Assembly: GCA_029168955.1 (NCBI GenBank)
Contig: JAPDOI010000010.1
Location: forward strand, 3,743,001 to 3,807,000
Direction of reading: 5' to 3'
DNA length: 64,000 nt
Origin: Aplectana chamaeleonis
Lineage: Eukaryota > Nematoda > Chromadorea > Rhabditida > Cosmocercidae
The notes below the pieces were generated by a model. That model was not told where the DNA came from. It saw nothing but the letters and a program-made list of their open reading frames with translations, and ran no database searches. This document shows, piece by piece, positions 41,101 through 53,380 of the stretch (its first letter is position 1; the number at the start of each line of letters is the position of its first letter). The position numbers and the translations under genes were made by a program.

Positions 41101-44100
41101 TTACATGACACCCTGATGACGTCATCAGATGCCCTATGTACTTTACATGACATCCTGATGACGTCATCAGATGCCCTATGTACTTTACATGACACCCTGA
41201 TGACGTCATCAGATGCCCTATGTACTTTACATGACATCCTGATGACGTCATCAGATGCCCTATGTACTTTACATGACACCCTGATGACGTCATCAGATGC
41301 CCTATGTACTTTACATGACACCCTGATGACGTCATCAGATGCCCTATGTACTTTACATGACACCCTGATGACGTCATCAGATGCCCTATGTACTTTACAT
41401 GACATCCTGATGACGTCATCAGATGCCCTATGTACTTTACATGACACCCTGATGACGTCATCAGATGCCCTATGTACTTTACATGACACCCTGATGACGT
41501 CATCAGATGCCCTATGTACTTTACATGACACCCTGATGACGTCATCAGATGCCCTATGTACTTTACATGACATCCTGATGACGTCATCAGATGCCCTATG
41601 TACTTTACATGACACCCTGATGACGTCATCAGATGCCCTATGTACTTTACATGACACCCTGATGACGTCATCAGATGCCCTATGTACTTTACATGACACC
41701 CTGATGACGTCATCAGATGCCCTATGTACTTTACATGACATCCTGATGACGTCATCAGATGCCCTATGTACTTTACATGACACCCTGATGACGTCATCAG
41801 ATGCCCTATGTACTTTACATGACACCCTGATGACGTCATCAGATGCCCTATGTACTTTACATGACACCCTGATGACGTCATCAGATGCCCTATGTACTTT
41901 ACATGACACCCTGATGACGTCATCAGATGCCCTATGTACTTTACATGACACCCTGATGACGTCATCAGATGCCCTATGTACTTTACATGACACCCTGATG
42001 ACGTCATCAGATGCCCTATGTACTTTACATGACACCCTGATGACGTCATCAGATGCCCTATGTACTTTACATGACATCCTGATGACGTCATCAGATGCCC
42101 TATGTACTTTACATGACACCCTGATGACGTCATCAGATGCCCTATGTACTTTACATGACATCCTGATGACGTCATCAGATGCCCTATGTACTTTACATGA
42201 CACCCTGATGACGTCATCAGATGCCCTATGTACTTTACATGACACCCTGATGACGTCATCAGATGCCCTATGTACTTTACATGACACCCTGATGACGTCA
42301 TCAGATGCCCTATGTACTTTACATGACATCCTGATGACGTCATCAGATGCCCTATGTACTTTACATGACATCCTGATGACGTCATCAGATGCCCTATGTA
42401 CTTTACATGACACCCTGATGACGTCATCAGATGCCCTATGTACTTTACATGACACCCTGATGACGTCATCAGATGCCCTATGTACTTTACATGACATCCT
42501 GATGACGTCATCAGATGCCCTATGTACTTTACATGACACCCTGATGACGTCATCAGATGCCCTATGTACTTTACATGACACCCTGATGACGTCATCAGAT
42601 GCCCTATGTACTTTACATGACATCCTGATGACGTCATCAGATGCCCTATGTACTTTACATGACATCCTGATGACGTCATCAGATGCCCTATGTACTTTAC
42701 ATGACACCCTGATGACGTCATCAGATGCCCTATGTACTTTACATGACACCCTGATGACGTCATCAGATGCCCTATGTACTTTACATGACACCCTGATGAC
42801 GTCATCAGATGCCCTATGTACTTTACATGACACCCTGATGACGTCATCAGATGCCCTATGTACTTTACATGACATCCTGATGACGTCATCAGATGCCCTA
42901 TGTACTTTACATGACACCCTGATGACGTCATCAGATGCCCTATGTACTTTACATGACACCCTGATGACGTCATCAGATGCCCTATGTACTTTACATGACA
43001 CCCTGATGACGTCATCAGATGCCCTATGTACTTTACATGACACCCTGATGACGTCATCAGATGCCCTATGTACTTTACATGACATCCTGATGACGTCATC
43101 AGATGCCCTATGTACTTTACATGACACCCTGATGACGTCATCAGATGCCCTATGTACTTTACATGACATCCCGCTGACGTCATCAGATGCCCTATGTACT
43201 TTACATGACACCCTGATGACGTCATCAGATGCCCTATGTACTTTACATGACATCCTGATGACGTCATCAGATGCCCTATGTACTTTACATGACACCCTGA
43301 TGACGTCATCAGATGCCCTATGTACTTTACATGACACCCTGATGACGTCATCAGATGCCCTATGTACTTTACATGACATCCTGATGACGTCATCAGATGC
43401 CCTATGTACTTTACATGACACCCTGATGACGTCATCAGATGCCCTATGTACTTTACATGACATCCTGATGACGTCATCAGATGCCCTATGTACTTTACAT
43501 GACACCCTGATGACGTCATCAGATGCCCTATGTACTTTACATGACACCCTGATGACGTCATCAGATGCCCTATGTACTTTACATGACACCCTGATGACGT
43601 CATCAGATGCCCTATGTACTTTACATGACACCCTGATGACGTCATCAGATGCCCTATGTACTTTACATGACATCCTGATGACGTCATCAGATGCCCTATG
43701 TACTTTACATGACACCCTGATGACGTCATCAGATGCCCTATGTACTTTACATGACACCCTGATGACGTCATCAGATGCCCTATGTACTTTACATGACATC
43801 CTGATGACGTCATCAGATGCCCTATGTACTTTACATGACACCCTGATGACGTCATCAGATGCCCTATGTACTTTACATGACACCCTGATGACGTCATCAG
43901 ATGCCCTATGTACTTTACATGACATCCTGATGACGTCATCAGATGCCCTATGTACTTTACATGACACCCTGATGACGTCATCAGATGCCCTATGTACTTT
44001 ACATGACATCCTGATGACGTCATCAGATGCCCTATGTACTTTACATGACACCCTGATGACGTCATCAGATGCCCTATGTACTTTACATGACATCCTGATG

Positions 44101-47100
44101 ACGTCATCAGATGCCCTATGTACTTTACATGACACCCTGATGACGTCATCAGATGCCCTATGTACTTTACATGACACCCTGATGACGTCATCAGATGCCC
44201 TATGTACTTTACATGACACCCTGATGACGTCATCAGATGCCCTATGTACTTTACATGACACCCTGATGACGTCATCAGATGCCCTATGTACTTTACATGA
44301 CATCCTGATGACGTCATCAGATGCCCTATGTACTTTACATGACACCCTGATGACGTCATCAGATGCCCTATGTACTTTACATGACATCCTGATGACGTCA
44401 TCAGATGCCCTATGTACTTTACATGACATCCTGATGACGTCATCAGATGCCCTATGTACTTTACATGACACCCTGATGACGTCATCAGATGCCCTATGTA
44501 CTTTACATGACATCCTGATGACGTCATCAGATGCCCTATGTACTTTACATGACACCCTGATGACGTCATCAGATGCCCTATGTACTTTACATGACATCCT
44601 GATGACGTCATCAGATGCCCTATGTACTTTACATGACACCCTGATGACGTCATCAGATGCCCTATGTACTTTACATGACACCCTGATGACGTCATCAGAT
44701 GCCCTATGTACTTTACATGACATCCTGATGACGTCATCAGATGCCCTATGTACTTTACATGACACCCTGATGACGTCATCAGATGCCCTATGTACTTTAC
44801 ATGACACCCTGATGACGTCATCAGATGCCCTATGTACTTTACATGACACCCTGATGACGTCATCAGATGCCCTATGTACTTTACATGACACCCTGATGAC
44901 GTCATCAGATGCCCTATGTACTTTACATGACACCCTGATGACGTCATCAGATGCCCTATGTACTTTACATGACACCCTGATGACGTCATCAGATGCCCTA
45001 TGTACTTTACATGACACCCTGATGACGTCATCAGATGCCCTATGTACTTTACATGACATCCTGATGACGTCATCAGATGCCCTATGTACTTTACATGACA
45101 CCCTGATGACGTCATCAGATGCCCTATGTACTTTACATGACACCCTGATGACGTCATCAGATGCCCTATGTACTTTACATGACACCCTGATGACGTCATC
45201 AGATGCCCTATGTACTTTACATGACACCCTGATGACGTCATCAGATGCCCTATGTACTTTACATGACACCCTGATGACGTCATCAGATGCCCTATGTACT
45301 TTACATGACATCCTGATGACGTCATCAGATGCCCTATGTACTTTACATGACACCCTGATGACGTCATCAGATGCCCTATGTACTTTACATGACACCCTGA
45401 TGACGTCATCAGATGCCCTATGTACTTTACATGACACCCTGATGACGTCATCAGATGCCCTATGTACTTTACATGACACCCTGATGACGTCATCAGATGC
45501 CCTATGTACTTTACATGACATCCTGATGACGTCATCAGATGCCCTATGTACTTTACATGACACCCTGATGACGTCATCAGATGCCCTATGTACTTTACAT
45601 GACACCCTGATGACGTCATCAGATGCCCTATGTACTTTACATGACACCCTGATGACGTCATCAGATGCCCTATGTACTTTACATGACACCCTGATGACGT
45701 CATCAGATGCCCTATGTACTTTACATGACATCCTGATGACGTCATCAGATGCCCTATGTACTTTACATGACACCCTGATGACGTCATCAGATGCCCTATG
45801 TACTTTACATGACACCCTGATGACGTCATCAGATGCCCTATGTACTTTACATGACACCCTGATGACGTCATCAGATGCCCTATGTACTTTACATGACATC
45901 CTGATGACGTCATCAGATGCCCTATGTACTTTACATGACATCCTGATGACGTCATCAGATGCCCTATGTACTTTACATGACATCCTGATGACGTCATCAG
46001 ATGCCCTATGTACTTTACATGACACCCTGATGACGTCATCAGATGCCCTATGTACTTTACATGACACCCTGATGACGTCATCAGATGCCCTATGTACTTT
46101 ACATGACACCCTGATGACGTCATCAGATGCCCTATGTACTTTACATGACACCCTGATGACGTCATCAGATGCCCTATGTACTTTACATGACACCCTGATG
46201 ACGTCATCAGATGCCCTATGTACTTTACATGACACCCTGATGACGTCATCAGATGCCCTATGTACTTTACATGACACCCTGATGACGTCATCAGATGCCC
46301 TATGTACTTTACATGACACCCTGATGACGTCATCAGATGCCCTATGTACTTTACATGACATCCTGATGACGTCATCAGATGCCCTATGTACTTTACATGA
46401 CACCCTGATGACGTCATCAGATGCCCTATGTACTTTACATGACACCCTGATGACGTCATCAGATGCCCTATGTACTTTACATGACATCCTGATGACGTCA
46501 TCAGATGCCCTATGTACTTTACATGACACCCTGATGACGTCATCAGATGCCCTATGTACTTTACATGACACCCTGATGACGTCATCAGATGCCCTATGTA
46601 CTTTACATGACACCCTGATGACGTCATCAGATGCCCTATGTACTTTACATGACACCCTGATGACGTCATCAGATGCCCTATGTACTTTACATGACACCCT
46701 GATGACGTCATCAGATGCCCTATGTACTTTACATGACACCCTGATGACGTCATCAGATGCCCTATGTACTTTACATGACACCCTGATGACGTCATCAGAT
46801 GCCCTATGTACTTTACATGACATCCTGATGACGTCATCAGATGCCCTATGTACTTTACATGACACCCTGATGACGTCATCAGATGCCCTATGTACTTTAC
46901 ATGACACCCTGATGACGTCATCAGATGCCCTATGTACTTTACATGACACCCTGATGACGTCATCAGATGCCCTATGTACTTTACATGACACCTGATGACG
47001 TCATCAGATGCCCTATGTACTTTACATGACACCCTGATGACGTCATCAGATGCCCTATGTACTTTACATGACACCCTGATGACGTCATCAGATGCCCTAT

Positions 47101-50100
47101 GTACTTTACATGACATCCTGATGACGTCATCAGATGCCCTATGTACTTTACATGACATCCTGATGACGTCATCAGATGCCCTATGTACTTTACATGACAC
47201 CCTGATGACGTCATCAGATGCCCTATGTACTTTACATGACATCCTGATGACGTCATCAGATGCCCTATGTACTTTACATGACATCCTGATGACGTCATCA
47301 GATGCCCTATGTACTTTACATGACACCCTGATGACGTCATCAGATGCCCTATGTACTTTACATGACACCCTGATGACGTCATCAGATGCCCTATGTACTT
47401 TACATGACATCCTGATGACGTCATCAGATGCCCTATGTACTTTACATGACACCCTGATGACGTCATCAGATGCCCTATGTACTTTACATGACACCCTGAT
47501 GACGTCATCAGATGCCCTATGTACTTTACATGACACCCTGATGACGTCATCAGATGCCCTATGTACTTTACATGACACCCTGATGACGTCATCAGATGCC
47601 CTATGTACTTTACATGACATCCTGATGACGTCATCAGATGCCCTATGTACTTTACATGACACCCTGATGACGTCATCAGATGCCCTATGTACTTTACATG
47701 ACACCCTGATGACGTCATCAGATGCCCTATGTACTTTACATGACACCCTGATGACGTCATCAGATGCCCTATGTACTTTACATGACACCCTGATGACGTC
47801 ATCAGATGCCCTATGTACTTTACATGACACCCTGATGACGTCATCAGATGCCCTATGTACTTTACATGACACCCTGATGACGTCATCAGATGCCCTATGT
47901 ACTTTACATGACATCCTGATGACGTCATCAGATGCCCTATGTACTTTACATGACACCCTGATGACGTCATCAGATGCCCTATGTACTTTACATGACACCC
48001 TGATGACGTCATCAGATGCCCTATGTACTTTACATGACACCCTGATGACGTCATCAGATGCCCTATGTACTTTACATGACACCCTGATGACGTCATCAGA
48101 TGCCCTATGTACTTTACATGACACCCTGATGACGTCATCAGATGCCCTATGTACTTTACATGACACCCTGATGACGTCATCAGATGCCCTATGTACTTTA
48201 CATGACACCCTGATGACGTCATCAGATGCCCTATGTACTTTACATGACATCCTGATGACGTCATCAGATGCCCTATGTACTTTTTACATGACACCCTGAT
48301 GACGTCATCAGATGCCCTATGTACTTTACATGACACCCTGATGACGTCATCAGATGCCCTATGTACTTTACATGACACCCTGATGACGTCATCAGATGCC
48401 CTATGTACTTTACATGACATCCTGATGACGTCATCAGATGCCCTATGTACTTTACATGACACCCTGATGACGTCATCAGATGCCCTATGTACTTTACATG
48501 ACACCCTGATGACGTCATCAGATGCCCTATGTACTTTACATGACATCCTGATGACGTCATCAGATGCCCTATGTACTTTACATGACACCCTGATGACGTC
48601 ATCAGATGCCCTATGTACTTTACATGACACCCTGATGACGTCATCAGATGCCCTATGTACTTTACATGACATCCTGATGACGTCATCAGATGCCCTATGT
48701 ACTTTACATGACATCCTGATGACGTCATCAGATGCCCTATGTACTTTACATGACACCCTGATGACGTCATCAGATGCCCTATGTACTTTACATGACACCC
48801 TGATGACGTCATCAGATGCCCTATGTACTTTACATGACACCCTGATGACGTCATCAGATGCCCTATGTACTTTACATGACACCCTGATGACGTCATCAGA
48901 TGCCCTATGTACTTTACATGACACCCTGATGACGTCATCAGATGCCCTATGTACTTTACATGACACCCTGATGACGTCATCAGATGCCCTATGTACTTTA
49001 CATGACATCCTGATGACGTCATCAGATGCCCTATGTACTTTACATGACACCCTGATGACGTCATCAGATGCCCTATGTACTTTACATGACACCCTGATGA
49101 CGTCATCAGATGCCCTATGTACTTTACATGACATCCTGATGACGTCATCAGATGCCCTATGTACTTTACATGACATCCTGATGACGTCATCAGATGCCCT
49201 ATGTACTTTACATGACACCCTGATGACGTCATCAGATGCCCTATGTACTTTACATGACATCCTGATGACGTCATCAGATGCCCTATGTACTTTACATGAC
49301 ACCCTGATGACGTCATCAGATGCCCTATGTACTTTACATGACATCCTGATGACGTCATCAGATGCCCTATGTACTTTACATGACACCCTGATGACGTCAT
49401 CAGATGCCCTATGTACTTTACATGACATCCTGATGACGTCATCAGATGCCCTATGTACTTTACATGACACCCTGATGACGTCATCAGATGCCCTATGTAC
49501 TTTACATGACACCCTGATGACGTCATCAGATGCCCTATGTACTTTACATGACACCCTGATGACGTCATCAGATGCCCTATGTACTTTACATGACACCCTG
49601 ATGACGTCATCAGATGCCCTATGTACTTTACATGACATCCTGATGACGTCATCAGATGCCCTATGTACTTTACATGACACCCTGATGACGTCATCAGATG
49701 CCCTATGTACTTTACATGACACCCTGATGACGTCATCAGATGCCCTATGTACTTTACATGACATCCTGATGACGTCATCAGATGCCCTATGTACTTTACA
49801 TGACACCCTGATGACGTCATCAGATGCCCTATGTACTTTACATGACATCCTGATGACGTCATCAGATGCCCTATGTACTTTACATGACATCCTGATGACG
49901 TCATCAGATGCCCTATGTACTTTACATGACATCCTGATGACGTCATCAGATGCCCTATGTACTTTACATGACACCCTGATGACGTCATCAGATGCCCTAT
50001 GTACTTTACATGACACCCTGATGACGTCATCAGATGCCCTATGTACTTTACATGACATCCTGATGACGTCATCAGATGCCCTATGTACTTTACATGACAC

Positions 50101-51013
50101 CCTGATGACGTCATCAGATGCCCTATGTACTTTACATGACACCCTGATGACGTCATCAGATGCCCTATGTACTTTACATGACACCCTGATGACGTCATCA
50201 GATGCCCTATGTACTTTACATGACACCCTGATGACGTCATCAGATGCCCTATGTACTTTACATGACATCCTGATGACGTCATCAGATGCCCTATGTACTT
50301 TACATGACACCCTGATGACGTCATCAGATGCCCTATGTACTTTACATGACATCCTGATGACGTCATCAGATGCCCTATGTACTTTACATGACACCCTGAT
50401 GACGTCATCAGATGCCCTATGTACTTTACATGACACCCTGATGACGTCATCAGATGCCCTATGTACTTTACATGACATCCTGATGACGTCATCAGATGCC
50501 CTATGTACTTTACATGACATCCTGATGACGTCATCAGATGCCCTATGTACTTTACATGACACCCTGATGACGTCATCAGATGCCCTATGTACTTTACATG
50601 ACATCCTGATGACGTCATCAGATGCCCTATGTACTTTACATGACATCCTGATGACGTCATCAGATGCCCTATGTACTTTACATGACATCCTGATGACGTC
50701 ATCAGATGCCCTATGTACTTTACATGACACCCTGATGACGTCATCAGATGCCCTATGTACTTTACATGACATCCTGATGACGTCATCAGATGCCCTATGT
50801 ACTTTACATGACACCCTGATGACGTCATCAGATGCCCTATGTACTTTACATGACACCCTGATGACGTCATCAGATGCCCTATGTACTTTACATGACACCC
50901 TGATGACGTCATCAGATGCCCTATGTACTTTACATGACACCCTGATGACGTCATCAGATGCCCTATGTACTTTACATGACATCCTGATGACGTCATCAGA
51001 TGCCCTATGTACT
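32106..51013. repeat. Satellite right domain, homogeneous 42-bp monomers
   Basis: About 450 monomers in 19 kb with very few departures. I find a missing C near 33490, two near 35694-35715, one near 46990, a two-base insertion near 48281 and a few substitutions (near 35740 and 43171). Otherwise only the C/T dimorphism varies. Three frames are open for up to 12.5 kb solely because the period is constant. The array ends abruptly at 51013 in mid-monomer. Confidence 0.92.
38381..39010. repeat. Trimeric higher-order repeat (126 bp) in the C/T barcode
   Basis: Reading the variable base of successive monomers from 38381 (every 42 bp) gives TTC repeated five times, followed by C. This is a local 126-bp higher-order period. 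Comparable pentameric order (T then four C, 210 bp) is seen with T at 36281, 36491 and 36701, and at 45311, 45521 and 45731. Confidence 0.8.
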
Positions 51014-51046
51014 GATAGCCTGCGACCACTGGCAGTGGCTAGTGGC
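51014..51046. other. Junction segment with small hairpin
   Basis: The satellite stops at TATGTACT and unrelated sequence follows, including CCACTGGCAGTGG, a 5-bp stem with a 3-nt loop at 51026-51038. No function is assignable. Confidence 0.5.
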
Positions 51047-51095
51047 AGGAACGAGGAACGAGGGACGAGGAACGAGGAACAGGACACGAGGGACG
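51047..51095. repeat. 7-bp minisatellite (AGGAACG)n
   Basis: Seven consecutive heptamers with minor variants: AGGAACG twice, AGGGACG, AGGAACG, AGGAACA, GGACACG, AGGGACG. It lies 33 bp from the satellite end. Confidence 0.85.
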
Positions 51096-51676
51096 CGTTA
51101 CAAGAAAAAACGCGAATTTTAGCTAAGCTTCCGCCGATCTAACTTTGTTAATTTTCAATCGATTTGGCTCAAATTTTGTCAGCGGGTGTCTTCTATACTC
51201 TCTCACTTATATCCAGAAGGAAATCTCTAGAAAATTTGTTTTACAGGTTTTATTAACTACTTTACCAAAATCTAAGTGATCACAAGTGCCAGGCAAAACC
51301 AAACCTCTCCAGCCGCTTCGCGGCTGGAGCGATTAGCGAACTGATGTATAGCCTAGGTCGCTCATTTTGAGCCGGTCGAAGCAAGGCTTATCGGGCTTAT
51401 CATGTCAAAATCTTCTCATCACTGTTATACTTTGCCATGACCGACCGCTCCGCTGCTTACTCTGCCCGGACTCATCCGAGCAGGCTAGGATTTATTTCGA
51501 CAGTTTAAAAGTACAGATATCAGAGTCAATATCACAACTAGTCAATAGATTTTTATTCATGAGAATGTGACTTATGAAGAGAGCCAACTGTAAAAAATTG
51601 AAGACCGCAAGTTACTATGAAAGAAGCGAATGACCGTGTCCTCCTCATTGAGAAGTACCCTGTACATAAAAATCCG
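51096..51676. other. Unique AT-rich DNA without a gene
   Basis: No supported ORF. The only clear structure is a perfect hairpin at 51307-51329 (CTCCAGCCGC, loop TTC, GCGGCTGGAG; 10-bp stem). Without a following T-run or adjacent gene, I do not call it a terminator. Confidence 0.5.
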
Positions 51677-52518
51677 AGTTTAATCCACTTTGAATGCCGC
51701 AATCTCTCATAGACTAGGCTAGCCGTGAGAAATGGTGCTTGTCCGCAGCTACACAACGCGCACTGGAGTGGACGCGTACACAATATTAATTAAAAAACGT
51801 ATTTTATTACAGAACGGGGCGGAGAAAATAATTGAAACTGGATTAAATGTAAGGAGGCAAAAATAGGATTCTTTCAATGTTTCCATTATAAAAATTTAAT
51901 GTAAACAAACTAAGTTGGAGCGGAGTGAATTTTTTGGACGTGATAAGGTTCATTCAAATGAACCTAGTTGATTAAAAACACCCATAAACATGAGAACTAA
52001 GAGCATTTCGAGAAAGAGGAGAATCTGGCAAACATTTTAATAGCAATAGCTTTGATATTCAATGTGATTTAAGGATCTTAAAACTCGTCCTGGTTTTGTC
52101 CCGGTTTTAGGGGTAAAACCGGGACGAGATTTAAGGTGCTAAAATCACATTAAAAATCGATCCTATTGAGACTAAAATGTTTGCCAGATTCTCCTCTTTC
52201 TAACAATACCCTTTGCTCTCAGTTTAAAGCTAGTTTTGAGCACCTAGGTTCGTTTGAATGAACCTTGCCACGGCTAAATATTTACACCCACTCTAACTCT
52301 GTTTATTTACATTAAATTTCTAAAATGGGTACATCCAGAATAGACTACCTTTACCATCTTCCATTTCCTTCAGTTTCAATCCTTTTCTCCTCCCTGTTCT
52401 GTAATAAAATACATTTTTTATTAATATTGTGTGCGCGTCCATTCTCGTGTGCGCTGTGTAGCTGCGTACAAACACCGTATCGCACGGCAAGCCGATTTTT
52501 TAAGGAATGCGGCATCCT
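51677..52518. mobile_element. Foldback element with ~410-bp inverted arms
   Basis: The left half pairs with the right half around a centre near 52105. GCAGCTACAC at 51745-51754 pairs with 52456-52465, and CAATATTAAT at 51781-51790 with 52420-52429. GAATGCCGC at 51692 pairs with GCGGCATCC ending at 52517, and GTCCCGGTTTTA with TAAAACCGGGAC forms the core (52098-52125). The coordinate sums agree within a few bases, so the arms are nearly colinear with small indels. No transposase is encoded. Short frames in the arms mirror one another and are not genes. The outer ends are approximate. Confidence 0.75.
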
Positions 52519-52530
52519 AGGAGGGTAAAA

Positions 52531-52826
52531 CTATAGTCTACAGCAATGGAAGTAGGACCTGGTGAGGTTGCGGACTCGTCCTAACATACGGTAGTTTCAC
52601 TCATTTTTCCGAAACAGTTGTGATAAATCGGTGAGTCTGTGTTTTCACCGATATGACTACATCTGTGGGAGCAATGAAAACAGGTGAAAATATGAGAGTG
52701 GAAACAAAAACCCACCGACCAATCTCAATTGTTTCGAGAAAATGAATGATAACACCATCAGACTACAGTATGTTAGGAAGGGTCCGCAACCTCACCACGT
52801 CCTACTTCCATTGCTGTAGACTATAG
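52531..52826. mobile_element. MITE-like inverted-repeat element (296 bp)
   Basis: Begins CTATAGTCTACAGCAATGG and ends with its reverse complement, CCATTGCTGTAGACTATAG. Similarity continues inward for roughly 100-140 bp (for example GGTGAGGTTGCGGAC with GTCCGCAACCTCACC, and CCTAACATAC with GTATGTTAGG). It is noncoding and abuts the previous foldback element almost directly. The target duplication is unclear. Confidence 0.8.
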
Positions 52827-52983
52827 GGTTTTCTACTCTCTACGAATCACATGAACCCTAACATTGTTCCACAACACAAAATAGTCCTGATTTCCACATT
52901 AGAACCATCAAGCACAGATTAACTAATCCTTCATAGGTTTATGAAAACATTCGACACGAAACATTAATTATTGCAATAGTAGT
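52827..52983. other. AT-rich spacer before the BEL element
   Basis: No ORF and no recognised repeat. It ends where composition changes sharply from AT-rich to GC-rich at about 52984. Confidence 0.5.
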
Positions 52984-53380
52984 TGTCGCGGATGCGACGG
53001 TGGCTGGGGGCGGACCGTGAGGCCCCGGCCTGTTCACCACTACGCCAGCCGCTTGGAGGCGGGGCACACCCGCGCCAGCCGCGGCGCCCCGCCCCCCTCC
53101 TCCGCGCTGCCTATATAAGGCGGCTGTCCTCGGTTCACTGGTCTGCCCGGCGCCGGATGGCGTTGGCCTACAGTACCCCTTGGTACTGCGCTGCTCTGGC
53201 AGCGATGGCCTACCGGAAGACCCCGGAACCGTGGGCTCCGTCCCCAGCAGCTTTGGCTGCTGAGGAAGCCGGCATCTGGGCGCCAGCTCGGCCTAGACCG
53301 AGCGGCCTGGAGGTTGGCGGAGGCCCAACGGCTTCTGGCATTAGTCACCGCTAGGGATGTGCGGTTGACTAGTGGGAGAG
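52984..53380 (+). promoter_or_regulatory. Probable BEL 5' LTR promoter region with TATA box
   Basis: TATATAAG at 53112-53119 is followed 25 bp later by TCACT (A at 53137), a plausible initiator. The segment is GC-rich between AT-rich flanks and starts with a hairpin (GTCGC-GGAT-GCGAC, 52985-52998). TGT as the first bases fits BEL LTR termini. It is assigned as LTR by position upstream of gag; without the 3' LTR the call is an inference. An accidental ORF (52983-53354) covers it and looks like GC-rich noise. Confidence 0.5.
53112..53119 (+). promoter_or_regulatory. TATA box
   Basis: TATATAAG in a GC-rich context, with an initiator-like TCACT 25 bp downstream. It likely drives the BEL genomic RNA. 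Confidence 0.6.

Larger units (their letters stand above)
6242..51013. repeat. 42-bp tandem satellite with a CRE palindrome in every monomer
   Basis: About 1,070 head-to-tail monomers, all in the same orientation. The 42-bp monomer contains the perfect 16-bp palindrome CTGATGACGTCATCAG and a second dyad ATGTACTTTACAT. The palindrome includes TGACGTCA, the full-length cAMP-response element bound by ATF/CREB-type bZIP factors. The main polymorphisms are C or T in GACA(C/T)CCTG, a missing C in that CCC run, and a missing C in GATGCCCTATG. These give 42-, 41- and 40-bp monomers. Because 42 is a multiple of three, three reading frames stay open for kilobases; this follows from the repeat and is not evidence of a protein. 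There are no spacers and no Cas-like genes, so it is not a CRISPR array. Confidence 0.97.

Noticed and set aside
35671..48250. Giant open frames across the satellite (about 3,770 aa on + and 3,768-4,180 aa on -), repeating units such as MTSSDALCTLHDTL or MSCKVHRASDDVIR
   Set aside because: A 42-bp period is 14 codons, so any stop-free frame stays open as long as no indel occurs; three frames on both strands are open at once. There is no promoter, start context, splice signal or non-repeat domain, and the left domain breaks the frames constantly.
6242..51013. CRISPR array
   Set aside because: Monomers are contiguous with no unique spacers, and the genome is eukaryotic by its transposons; it is a satellite.
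51307..51329. Hairpin as a transcription terminator
   Set aside because: The 10-bp stem is perfect, but there is no T-run, no upstream gene, and the setting is eukaryotic.
51553..52528. Short ORFs at 51553-51783 (-) and 52325-52528 (+) with similar cysteine-rich wording
   Set aside because: They are the two arms of the same foldback element read on opposite strands, not paralogous genes.
52983..53354. 123-aa ORF on + and a mirrored 123-aa ORF on - in GC-rich DNA
   Set aside because: Both are Pro/Arg/Ala-rich frames caused by high GC content over the TATA-bearing LTR/leader; no domain, and they overlap the promoter.
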